The position numbers and the translations under genes were made by a program. A stretch of DNA of 64,000 bases, taken from the NCBI RefSeq assembly GCF_019649055.1, contig NW_026570234.1:1240001-1304000 (forward strand). The letters are read 5' to 3'. This document shows positions 47,501 through 60,200 of the stretch, piece after piece. Each line of letters opens with the position of its first letter. Position 1 is the first letter of the stretch. The notes under the pieces are model-generated. The model was not told the DNA's origin. It searched no databases and worked only from the letters and a program-made list of their open reading frames with translations. This DNA comes from Paramacrobiotus metropolitanus (taxonomy: Eukaryota > Tardigrada > Eutardigrada > Parachela > Macrobiotidae).

Positions 47501-50500
47501 AAATATTTTGCTAAATATTCGACAGCTGCCGCTTATGACCGTTTGTTTATACCGTCATTGGTGCCATGAGAAGAATCCAACGTGTTAAATCAAAAGAATA
47601 CATTTTGTTGACAACACGAATCAAGGGACCGATCGTGCGCTCCATGTAGTAGAATAATCCCCATACGCGGTAGCAGTAGTAAATTATGCCTACAAAAAAC
47701 TCCGGTAGGAAAGTTGACTACTTGTACACATTTCCTTATTATTAATTAATTTCTGTAGGTAATAAATACTTCAGCAGAGTTGCTGATTACCAGGAAATAA
47801 GTGCATATATAAATTTGCAAACGCTATATAAAATTGTAAGTACTTTACTGCTACAATAGTAAAAACAGTGCGGGTACCATCGTATCTGAACAGCCACCGC
47901 CCCAACTTACCGAATGCTAAAATCACGCGTCCAGCAAAAGGATGATCGTATCGATATGGATCAATTCGATACAGAAAAAAGAGGATGTTGAACAATGTCT
48001 GGCTAATAAGATCATATGAACGCTCTACCCAGTCCAGTTTCCGATGCATTTGCACGTCGTAAATCGTCCTGATACAAAACAATGCTCTTCAGGTCAAAAA
48101 CCCACGGCTTGGTAATTAATGCGTAAAATCTTTACCGACTAATCAACTCCAACCACATCGTAATGGTGAAGACCCACACCGTGATGTCCACTCCAATGTA
48201 CCGACACGGCGGAAGCATTATATCCACGCAGATGATAATAATGAAAAACCAGTAGAACATATGCCATGTGTAGAATTTCACGACTGGGGCTTTCCAAACT
48301 TCGTGAACCATTTCACCAAACGATGGCCGCTGTGGGCCAAAATAGCTGCGATCGGGACTCTGTCGGCCTGCTTGAATCTTTTTCACTTTGTTCAACATCT
48401 TTTCTACATCGTCTGGATTTCTCGGTCGTAGAGTTTTTTCTGCATAGTTCAAAAGCGTATTCGTCAAAAATTTCGAAAAATCAAGTTCGAATCAAAGTTC
48501 TACTAGCACAGAAATGAGTCTATAAAATCGAAAACTATTCTGCCTCCCGTTGACCCGTTCTGCCTTGTGGAAACTTTTAATATTTAAGAGCTCTTGGTAT
48601 GAAAAATTATTACAAACCTTTCAAGGTTTCATCAGGAGGTAAAGACTGGGATTTCTTGACTTTGGGAAAGGTCAACCACAGGTACATGGGGAATAAAAAC
48701 AATCCAGACAAAAACAATTTTATATTGTCAAAATTTCCTTTGACTTTAATGAAATTATGGTAGTATTGATCCAGCCATGACTGGACGTTGTTATGGGCCA
48801 GAAATTTCCTACCAAAACGGAAGAATTTCGTAGCGGCAAAATGCGTCATGCGGTTACTAACTTTATTGTACGCACTTGTTGTTAGTGTCGTATGCCATTT
48901 CTAGTGGTGTTTTTCCGTTATAATCAGGAAAGGTACGGGTAAGAATAGCATGGCCACGGGTTGGTGAAGAGGTAACACCGGCGTCAAAAATATCCAGGGA
49001 CATCTGCGCGAAATCGTTGGCGACGTTCTTGACCATGCCACTGATCGCCACATTGGGTATTCGACTATACATGGCATGGAATAAGCATTCCGCAAACAGA
49101 GCTTGGAGTAATGGATCATGAGAATGTTTCACTAGTATTTTAGCCAATTTTGCTCGATTAAAAAACACGGCAAAAACAAGCAGCGCATTCATTGCCTGAA
49201 AATACAGAAAATAGGATCCGAGGTGACAAATTCAAATTGCGCATTCGAGTAAATTTGCGTCCGAATAAAATAGTTTTATATACGTGCTGCAAAGTGACAT
49301 AATCTAGAAATTTATTATTTACTAGTTCCGCCATAACCCGGTTTTTTTTATCAAAAAAATGAAAAATTAATTAGATCTAGATGTTACCTTTCGTTCAGCT
49401 ACAACTGCAGAGGTGGAACCAGAGCCGTTATAAGCATTTGCAGACAACTCGTATGGGTCAATGTAATCGTAAACTCCAGACAGTCGTTCTATTAACCGAT
49501 TCAAATCCGTAAGAATAAAGTTTTCGCTGATTGGTTCCGCTGAAAGAACGCTCTTTTGTTAATATCCTCCTCATAAAAAAGCAGTTGCTTAACAAACGTG
49601 ACATACCTAAACTGAACTGTAAGATTCCTTCCCAGACATGCTGAGGAAAAAACTGGCGATCGCGTGCCTCCCGGAATAATTTCAGCAGTTTTAGATGACT
49701 GAGATATGACCGAACTGGGAATTTTTGTGTTAGAAAGGTGTCCACGAAAGCTTCACGTCCAGGAAGGAGTAATGCTGTTTCAAAAGCTTGCTGAGGCAGC
49801 TAAAGTGATCAAATTTAAGCAGACAGAATAAGGTGTTTGTTTACAGTAGTTTTTAATCGCGGTACTATCTGCTATCTACTTAATTATTACAGTAGATATT
49901 CATATGACGTCTACATACGTGCGCAACATTAGCTTTTCGAAAATGGTTTATGAAAATCTTCCAGATTTTTAACTTCTTCTCTCACACATGCTTGCGCTAT
50001 ATAGAAGAGTAGAGCTGCTGAAGTACCCTATGATCTTTAAGTTTGTACTTACTTCCATGTTTGACCAAGGCCGCTTGGTCAGTAACCTATGCCGGGCAAC
50101 ATCAATTTTATTAGTCTTGATGGCCAGTGTAAGGAAGGTATTAAACAATTCCGGAGACGCATCTACAATAGTTTACGTAGAAGACTTTCCTTTTTTGCAT
50201 TCGTCAACTTAAGTCATAATTTAACGTACTTCCACTGGACGCAACGATGGCACTTTGAATAATCTGGCTGTTTAGGTTATTATACGTGTCAATAGATCGC
50301 CCATTGACCACCGACAACAATGGCATCCCGCCACCGCCTTCCAACCGCGACAAGCCAAGAATCTCAAGAACGCTGCCGGCGGCATCAGCCAGTGCCGTTT
50401 CGTTTTGGCGCAAAAAAGGGAACTCTTTCTGCAGCTTCACTTCAATGGTATTACGAAGCCGATTCCCATCCATTTCATCGCTGCAAACGAAAATGAGATT

Positions 50501-53051
50501 CTTAGCAAATATCGATCATAAAAGCAGATCCCATTTCACATTAGCTATTTCTATCAGTCACTACTAATCACCACTGTCTATGGTATGTAATAAGTACTGT
50601 GTCAGAATTGATTATTTTTGGCCCTTTTGAAGAATTATTGCAACATGTATATCGAGAACGTTACTAGAAGATTTAAGTACTGTTTTATTACTAAATTGTC
50701 CATAACTTTATATACTCTCAGTTATGACTGTCTAAAGTTGAATTATAAGTTCAAATGGAAGTTTTATTAACAGATGGCTTAATTAAAGCATATTGGCAAT
50801 ACCGCCAATATGAACAAAAGCACAAACCTGTCGGTGACCGCCGATCCAATAATGTCCCCCAAGCCGCCACACCCATCATACACAATCACCGGAGTACCAC
50901 CGTTTAAATATGCTTTCACACGATCTAAATCCTCAATTTCGCCTTGAAATAGCACCGCTATCAACGGGACTTCTTTCCGGATGTTACCCATGCGTTCGGC
51001 AACTGAAAACCAAACGTTGGATGGATATGTGGATGGGACAAAAGGCTAATCACAACAATAAAGAAGCAGACTGATGCAAAACAAATATGTGGGTACTAAC
51101 CTTGCGACGCACGATCGCTAAGTTCCTGTTGGATTCGTTTTTCCACCGCCACTCGAAGTAGACCAGCCTCGCGATAGGACTGACTGATATACAGATAGGC
51201 TGAGTGATTTTGACTTCTCCCGTACCTTTGCACATTCTCCAGCTGGATGTCAGAGGATACTGAACGGGCAAAAAAGTCTCGACCCTATCAAAATTAATTG
51301 AAATTGTGGGTGTTCGACAACTTTGCCTCATACTGCAACAGTTTTGCGATATTTGCAGTTTCTCGTTCTGATTGCCCGTACCAGTGATTCAGCCGTTTCT
51401 TGTTCATCCAATCTGAAACATAAAACCAAATAGGTACTCTAATACTCTTACTATACTGTAAAGTATTATTTAGAGCGGTCTGATTTAATTACTAACATTA
51501 CTTTGTTTCTGTTTTACATTGTGCACAGCGATTCACAGATTTAAAGTAGCCGGTTCAAAAAGTTGGCTTAAGGACGCGTATGTACATCTATGCTGTGCAG
51601 ACTAAAGTAAACCATAGTTTTGTGGAAACCGACATAGTATACGCGCAAATCTGTCCGGTTGCAACCGAAATATCAAGCGAAATATTATCCATCATACCCC
51701 AATTGGGGTATGATAGATAATATTTAGCTTGATTTGAAGACTAAATGAAAATGTCCTAAGACCTGTACTTAAATTTTGGCTGTTACTTGTTAGTTGTTAA
51801 CTTGTTAGTGATATTACTAGAAAATTTGGCGATGTTATTGCTTCAACACATTGAACGGTTAGCACATACCATGTGCTGTAATTTAATTAACGGAACAGTG
51901 AGCAGCTTGAAGCCCTGAACTGCAGAAAGATCACATACCGTACTAAAGGAATCGCTCCGATAAGAGCTGCAATTGCCGGTTTTCCACGTTTATCCGGTTT
52001 GAGACGGTACATTTCCTCCTCGCGAACCGCAGCGCCGAGCAATCGCGACACACCATACTGGAGGCCGTCGTCAAAAACGGCCACATTCAGAGTATTGATG
52101 ACCTATGTATAACGGGATGACATTGTCCATATTGTCCATATTGTCCATATTTAAAAATTTTGTTCATATTGTCCATTTAAGTAGAATTTAAGTGGGCAAG
52201 CACCTTAAGGAACCCTCCTTGCATGGCCGACCGCAGATCGTCGCGCTTCCATTGTTCGAAATGCGCAAAACCGGTGATGTACGTAATAATGGCATCCGGC
52301 GTGCCCTGGATCCATGGTTGGTCTCCGGCTAGAATCTCCTTCACTGCCCCCGGAATGTCCACTTCGTCATTTATGCGCATGTACGGCTGATTCTGTGCAT
52401 TATAAATATAGCAAACTTACCAGTTAGTTGAATTAGGATAAATTGCCGTACGATAGAAAGTTTGAACCAGGAATATTGTTTCGTTATTCGAACTACTTGA
52501 TGATCATTATAGAATGATGAAGTCCTAACACATTTGTCGAATTCGTTCGTACCTTATCCAGGACGGATCCTGCAGGCCTGAGATTATTCATAGGCAGATC
52601 ACTTCTTCTGACTTTTCCGTCCCTCTCGCTATCAGGCTAAATAAAAACAACCAAAAAAATTCTAGCACAGAAGTTCTTAAAATCCGCACGCTATATGCAG
52701 CCTAACCATGAATGCACCCTAACAATTTGCATGGAGGAAACACGGAACTATTGCGAACATGAATGTAGTTTGTACAATACGGTGTACCACCATATAAGCC
52801 AAGCAAAAAGCTAATACTGGATAAACAAATTACCCCGTTGACCGTTCGCCTATCATCGCTTTTCCTGGAGTGTGCCATTTTCCAGTCTGAATTACAGTTG
52901 CATCATCGCAATCCCTAATCAGCAGCGTCTGAATCAAAACCGCAGTACTACAATCTGAGTACCACGTGCCCACTATGCACTGCACGAAAAAAAAGTTTTC
53001 AGGGTGTAACATTATTTTCTCTGCTATATTTAATTCATTGTAAGTGTTCAT
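44528..53051 (-). CDS. TRPM2-like cation channel with NUDT9-H-type tail, copy A, 27 exons
   Basis: Plasma-membrane TRPM channel, 1,559 aa. Exons right to left: 52834-53051, 52553-52628, 52204-52392, 51939-52102, 51334-51412, 51101-51284, 50828-51002, 50230-50480, 50053-50162, 49607-49799, 49388-49539, 48876-49195, 48618-48808, 48136-48439, 47911-48068, 47553-47689, 47180-47310, 46760-46996, 46526-46682, 46303-46457, 46050-46189, 45860-45978, 45515-45783, 45198-45354, 44975-45109, 44726-44908, 44528-44623. All phases match. Order: TRPM homology regions (PDAIITYITGFAHF, PVIVYDGCGGLGDIIGSAV), ankyrin-like block ending FPDYNGKTPLEMAYD, S1-S6 at about 824-1088, filter FFGSFHMELE, TRP-helix region WKYHRSRIIMDYARR, coiled coil, then NUDT9-H from about 1241 (TDEKVPWT, GNPLNPFGRTGLKGRG, RFGPNHK, GYVDNALNTDNAWLEAV). 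The start codon is the least certain point; later Met codons are possible. ADP-ribose gating is known for TRPM2 but untested here. Confidence 0.93.
51672..51733. repeat. Near-perfect 62-bp palindrome in TRPM2-like A intron
   Basis: The central 24 bases, ATCATACCCCAA followed by TTGGGGTATGAT, are a perfect palindrome. Extended to 29-31 bases per arm there are only two mismatched pairs. It sits almost exactly in the middle of intron 51413-51938. Confidence 0.9.
52130..52177. repeat. CATATTGTC tandem repeat
   Basis: Three consecutive 9-base units ATTGTCCAT plus a further diverged pair after an AT stretch. It lies within a 101-base intron of the first TRPM2-like gene. Confidence 0.8.
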
Positions 53052-54283
53052 ACTGCCTTAAGGAAATCAAAGCGCACAACAAAGTTTGCAAAAAAATTTG
53101 CTCTAAGCTATAACAGAAACTGATTTCACTATTTTCCGTCAATCCGAAGAATATGCTTTTTTGTCATACATGCATGACAGTCTTCTGTGGGTGCCGATTG
53201 GTATGTACTATGTACAGGTACATTGGTGACTGGTTTAACTGGATAATTATAATTGCCGTAAACAGAATGTGGTACTGTATGATTTGTGAGCGCGAGTTCG
53301 CAAAACGTACTCGTAGACCTTTTCCTACGAGTAGTGTCTAGTTTTTCACACATATAGACTGCAAGACTAGTGGCCTACATACCGCTGATTCTTGTATATG
53401 TATGAGTACGTTGAGCAGATTCGTGGTGTCTTGGCCATGATGCAATTTTGAGCAGAAGGAAAACACAGTATATAGATAATAACCGGCTAGTAATATATAA
53501 ATGACAAATTTATGCAGTGCTTACTAGTAAAATTATTCTCACTTGTTAGTTGCGCAAAAGCAGTGGTCCTGACTAATTTGCTTAGTATTAGCTAATAATG
53601 TTTCGTTGGATGGATCGTAGTATCAATGTTTCGACAGGTAACCTTTAGTGTAATGGTAGTATTTGCAGGCTTAACTTTGTATATAATGAGTATGTATAAC
53701 TACAGGAGTGCTCTCCATCCATCTGTACAGAACATTGATATGTTGTCCTTTGTAGCTGAACCCAAAAACTACTTTAATTCTTTACAAAGCACTGAAAGCA
53801 GTAATATGGTTCCCTCTTGCATCTGGTGAATAATACAAGTAAGTTCTGGGTAAAATTAAAAATCAGTTTCTGTATTTCTACTCGAACATTACCTTAAAAA
53901 AATGTGTGGTAACACTTGCCCTTTAGTGCGTCGCGGTAATTACGAACGCCGTCCTTCCACCCTGGCTTGCAGTAACTAAACTATTAATTAAATGATTTGT
54001 CGACGATAATATTTAATAAATTTGCCTCCATATACGAGTACGTATAGAGTAAATTATTAAAGACCTTTTGTGATGGATACGGAGCAAATGTCTTGTATCT
54101 GAATGCCTGCTCATTTTTTGATTTCCATATACAGAGACAAAAAATTTCATTGCATGGTGCATAAAGCTTTTATATCATTCAAATTTTGCTTACTTCGGAC
54201 CACGTACAGTTTCATTATCGTTGTTTCTCGTTTCGGATAAAGATTAAATTTACACAATGTTACTGAGGCGCATAAAATAAAAC
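53052..54283. other. Spacer between the two TRPM2-like genes
   Basis: Should contain the promoter of copy A and the 3' UTR of copy B. A 67-codon plus-strand frame at 53626-53829 starts with a hydrophobic segment, but has no splice or family support. Octamer TACGAGTA or its complement occurs at 53308, 53326 and 54033. Confidence 0.5.
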
Positions 54284-57200
54284 TCATTGGAATAAAGAAG
54301 AAACCCGCTTCATTATGGCTGTTTCCAGATCGGGTAGCATAAGGTCAGCCGTTGAACTTGCTTTCCACTGGTACATCTGCGCAAAATAACCCGAATTATT
54401 TTAAAGTCGCCACACAATTGCTGTAAAACAGCATGAACACACAACTGCTGTAACACAGTATGAACTAACCGAATTTTTATTTAACGGGACGTATGGAATA
54501 TCGATGTGAACAATCAGTAATTCCGTCCATGCATTGTCAGTGTTTAATGGCATATCCTGGTAACCTCTGTATAGTTCTTCCGTGTTTATTCTGGGCAATC
54601 CCTCGTTATAGTCTGGATTCTTCTGTAGTTGTTTCTGTACCATTTGCGGTGCAGCCTAAAACAAGAATACCAATTGATTATTCTACTTAAATGTGTCTAT
54701 AGGCTAAAACGATATTTTATATAAGCTTTCTCTATATCTAACCTGCAGGAAGCTTGTCAGTGATCGGCAAGCAGCGGGATCGAAATCCGACTCCTCGCTT
54801 CCCTCACCATCTGTCAGAATCGCTTCGAACAGTACCGCGATCACAGAGTATTCGGAATCATAATGGCACAACGGGATCTATATACACACGAAAAATTTTG
54901 AGTGAAAGTACTGTGCCACAAAACGAATATAATCACATTTTATTTTTGCTCCAATCAATGAAAAGGGATTACGGAATATATACCGCGCAATTCTTACCAT
55001 GGGAAACGTAAAAGAACCGTTAGCCGACGATTGCAGAATAAAGCGCAGTTTTCCCTGGGTGTTACTAGTAACTGCCAGTATAATTTTGTGGTTGGGACCA
55101 AACCGGCACAATGAACCACGTCCTCGGAGACCGGTACGACCTTGAGGATTTCTACAAAAAATTTCAATTTTAACTATCTGCCATTAAAAGAAATAAATCT
55201 TAAATTTTTATTAATTTTGTGTACAGCAAAAAGTGGTAAATTTACATCAACTGAATGTACAAAAGCTACGTATAATACAGTGTTCCAAACGTTGGTAAAC
55301 AAGCCTATTTCTTTACCACATTGCATGCATTCATCATACGTACGTGGGCAGACTGTGATCATCCAGTCGGTAGAGTTGCTCACGCCCATCCTCATCAACA
55401 ATCCATGACTTCCGGTAAATAACATTATCGTCATGATACTCGATCCCGTTCCATTCGCGCCGCTTAGGACTGCTGGAACGCCCAACGAAGTCCTGTTCTG
55501 GATCGACAAATTCTCGCTCTTCGGATGTGAATTCGTTTATCGGTTTGGAATAAGCATCCGGTCTGTATGCATCAAATGGCGTCTATAAAACATCGGAATT
55601 ATTAATTATTTTGTAGATTTATTAGCAGCGGTGTCATTACGTACTGTCCAGAAGACCTTGTTGTCTGCTACAGGGGTACGTCGCACTAGGGTACCGTGAT
55701 ACGGCGTTTCGCGACAATGGAAATGGGGTTTCGGATTCAGCAGCTGGGGAAGATCAATCGTTCCCCCTGGAAAAACCAAGAATATATGGGTGGGATGGAT
55801 GTAATAGCAAACGTAAATACGTCAGTATATACTATATTTTGTTTAGCAGCTAATGCAGGAAACTGGTACTTAAGTTAAAACAATATTAATTAAATCATAT
55901 TTTTTAAAACTGAAAAATTTTTGGTATGTTAAAAAAATTTATACCTTGCCGGAGAACATTTGCAGTGTGCATACGCAGTTTTCCGTCTCGTGCGGTCTCA
56001 CCAACATCATGCAGCTTCCGGTCCATTTCGGAGAATCTCTGTATTATACCGGTCACTTGGTGTTTTATTGCACCGATCCTACACCAATTTTCACGGCTGT
56101 TGATGTACCCAAAAAATTTAAACAAATACAAAAATCAATGCCTACATTTGAGCTTGTTTAGCCGGTAACGCTTTAGATTGTTCCTCTTTGTCTTTTTGCG
56201 CAAAATATTCACCAGCTTTGCTTTTCCAGTAAATAAAAGTATCCGTCTGCGTAGCGCTCATTTCCATATCTGAGACCTGACGAGAAAATTCGAGTCATAT
56301 CACATGGTGACGATGACAGCAGCGAGCGTTTTTAAAGAAGTCAGCACTCGTTAATATGCATTAATCATTAATGGTTGTTACTCAAGAAGTGGTAACCTTT
56401 ACCTTGTTGCGATCCTCTGCTTTAGTCAGGAAGTAGAGCAAACTAATGTACAGATTTCCCAAAATATTGAAAGGAAACGGCAACGATGATCTCCAGTAAT
56501 AATCGAGTATCGTATCAAAGCGATAGAACCTCCAAACCAGATTGGCCTTGGGCATTTCGCTGGTAGATCGGAAACTGTCAAAAAAATAAACCAAATCCAA
56601 TTTTCTTTCCCCACATCTTACAGTAGATGCTCAGTCAAAATGTCAAGCCATTTTGCTATATAAATTATCCGCACATACATGTAAAATACGGTCAAAATGA
56701 TCATCATTCCGAGTTTCAATAGGACATAGTAGTGGATAACAAAAACGTATGCCCAAAAGGTCACGGTGGCGCATGTGTGATCGTTGTAATCTCCCAGCCA
56801 ACACCGATCTTGAGGATAAGCTGATGCCGGTTGAGTGAAATTGTTGTAATTAATTACCTTGCCCGGGTGGCATGCCGGAATGGCGCTACAGAAAGTAATT
56901 CTTTGACTACCGTTTTATCTACGATAGCTATGTTCATTACTAGTCATTGTCAAATCATTTACAAGTCGAACAACCGAAATGGTGAAATGTTCTATGCATT
57001 TACTATTCAAGCTCGTTTTGGAATCCCGCAAAAAGTGTGAATAATCCTCGGAAGAACGCCTTCCGCCAATCGTCACCCGTAAACGGATAATCCGGAGTAA
57101 TAACAGCTTGCCAAACAACAGCAGTAGCAACCTAAATGACAGCATCATTCAAACTTTTAAACAGTGATTCGAATGTTTTGACATCAGAACTTACGAAAAA

Positions 57201-60200
57201 CGGCAGCAACATGATCGCCCACTTTGGTAAATCGTTTTTGAACATGATGTGAACAATTCGAACCAGCGGTCCCAGTTCTTGATCGTAGCCGTAGAATGTA
57301 TTCCATATGGAGTAAAAATAATACATGACACCTATACATACATTATACACATATACATTTGTTTCCCGAGTTTTCTTTGGTAAATGTATTGATGCTGCTG
57401 ATTTCGCTGAAAATGCATATTTACCGAATGCCAAGATCACCCGGCCAGCAAATGGATGGTCCCACCTGTACGGAGCAATGCGGTAGAGAAAGAAGAGGAT
57501 ATTGAAAACGGTTTGAAATATCAGGTCCACGGCTCGCATGTACAAATTAACCCGGCGTTTCCACAGCACATCATTTAATGTTCTGTAAACAATAAGTTTT
57601 ACTTTGTTGTAATAAGATCTTCATTAACAGTTATGCTTAATCCCAAAACTATGCTGCTGTTATAAGATGTAAGACGTTCTACCTTGTTAATAATTCCAGC
57701 CAGATCAACGCTGTACAAACAAATACCGCAATGTCCACTCCGAGATACATGCACGCCGGTAACATCATATCCGTGCCAAGTAACACCAGAAAGCACAGAT
57801 ACGTTAAGAACCATGTCCAGAATTTGACCACCGGTGAGTTCCATACGGCATAGATCATCTTGTGAATTGGAGGATAAATTTCTTTGTATTTGGCATGATC
57901 GGTGCTTTTCTTCTCGCCGCGTTGAAGACGAGCCAAAATGCTTGCGGCGGCCTCTGGCGTTGCGGGTTCATACTCCACAGCCGCCGCACCTGAGAGTTGT
58001 AAATATTATTACAGTCAAACCTCAACATGTAGGAAATGATACCTTGGGAATTTTTACCTTGTTGTGTCGCAACTTTTTTGTCTTTGTCAGCAAAACTAAT
58101 TCTAGGAAACCCCAACCAGATGTACATAGGGAATATCAAATAAGCCGACAGGATCATTTTCAAATCATGCCATCTCCCTTTTACTCGTACAAATCCATGA
58201 GCAAACTGGTCAAGCCAGTCTTGCACAAGGTTGTGCGAGATAAACTTTCTATAAATATAAAACAGTCAAAAATTAAATTTACACTAAATTCACGATATAC
58301 AATATCTAGATTTTAATTATAACTTCTAGCTGTGCGAATTTTTTGTTTATGAGACACCACGCACTTGTTTCTCGCATCAAAAGCCATTTCCAGAGTAGTC
58401 TTGCCGTTGAAATCAGGTAGAGTGCGTTGAAAAAAGACTTTAGCCCGTTCCGGCGAATCACGAATACCCATATCCATAATATCCGTGGCAATATTACCGT
58501 ACTCATCGGCTTGTCGTTTCAGCATAACCCGCTGGTCGAAATTGTTAACATTGCGGTATAAACCCCGGCTGATGGCCTCCACAAACACCGTCAACGGAAC
58601 AGGGTCCATGCTGTATTTTAGCAACGTCTTGACCAACTTGGGTCGGTTGAGAAGACAAGCGTATACCACGAGAGCTTGTAAAGCCTATAAAGGTCACATG
58701 CTCGTGCAACAGATACCGGAAACTGTTCATTTTTTTTGGTACCTTCTCGTCGTGCATCGCGGCGTACGGATCATCATCCGTGGGAAGCAGCGCCACTCGC
58801 GATAATTCGTACCAATTGAAAAAATCTTTTACGCCCGTTAGATTTTCGATTAACCAGTTCAGTTCAAGAAGTACAAAGTCCTCCCGAATTGGATCCTCTG
58901 TTACCCGCAAAAAAAACGAATGTAATTCTACACATAATCGTAAAAAAGGCATACATACGCTGATTGTGTCCCAGAATATCATCCCAGACATTGGCAATAA
59001 AATATTCTTTGCCCACCGCTTTGCGATAGCATAGTAACATATCGACATGGCTAGTGAAATAGCGGACTGGGAATTTCTGCTGCATAAACATGTCGATGAA
59101 GATCTCTCGACCCGGCAGAATTAATGCGGTTAAGAATCCCGTATACGGAGGCTGTACCCAATCAACAAATTTTTAAAAAAAGATGTCATTTCATAAGTAG
59201 TTTTTAATGTGTGCATGTAATACAACGACAAGCATTTTATCACGTCTAGACCATGTAAACTGGTAGTTGACTAACCTTTGGTTGAATAGTCGCCCATGGT
59301 GGCATACTAACCAAAAACCTTTGGGCAATGTCCGGCTTGTTGCAAGCCATGCACAATTTCATGTTTCGTATGAGCTGGTCAGCATTTGCATCTAAAAATA
59401 ATGGAGAAAAATTGTGTTTGCTTGTTATTATCAAAAGCAGTCCTGCCCAAAAAATGGACAAAAAGAACTTCCGCAAACGTACCCATCTCAAGAATTACAA
59501 GGATACTTATTACAGACATATTATTACCTCAAAAATAATACAAGGTTTTTGTCAAAGTTTATTTGCACTCGTATTTTGTTATGTTGTTATGACCAGTTGG
59601 TATATGACCAGGCATACTTTGCTCTGAGGAGCTCATAATGGCGGCTTGAACAAACGGCGTATCCAGCTTATCGAAGCTATCCAGCCGACTGCAGTCCTGG
59701 ATAAACATCAAATGGTTCTCCCCGTTACCATCCGGTCCCCGTACCATCTCCAGAATCTTCTGTGCACAGTCCATCTGAAACTCCTTGTTTTCCTTGAAAG
59801 CCTCCGGGAATACACGGACTAAATTATTGCCAACAAGGGACAGTAGGCGCTGCTCATCGGGTTCCGATCTACAATTGTAATCATAAATCTTGCACTGCAT
59901 CGTGCATCTTCATCCTTATACTGCGATTAATCTTTACGCATTTTTATAAGCAAAGGCCACAATATCCGCCATGCCGCCGCATCCACTGAGCATAATAATC
60001 GGTGTGCGTAAACGCACATACGCACGAATTCGGTCAATTTCGTCCACTTCTCCTTGGAAGAATATGACGATGTGCGGGATAAATGCCGATGAAACTTCGT
60101 CGACTGCATCTGCATCCCAGCAACATAATTTTTGTTAGTACTAGTTTTTTGTTGCAGACGTATGAACGATCTAATATCGTTCTCTGTACCGATAGGACTG

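Noticed and set aside
53626-53829. 67-codon plus-strand frame with a hydrophobic start resembling a type II membrane anchor
   Set aside because: Too short, no splice continuation found, and AT-rich surroundings give such frames by chance.
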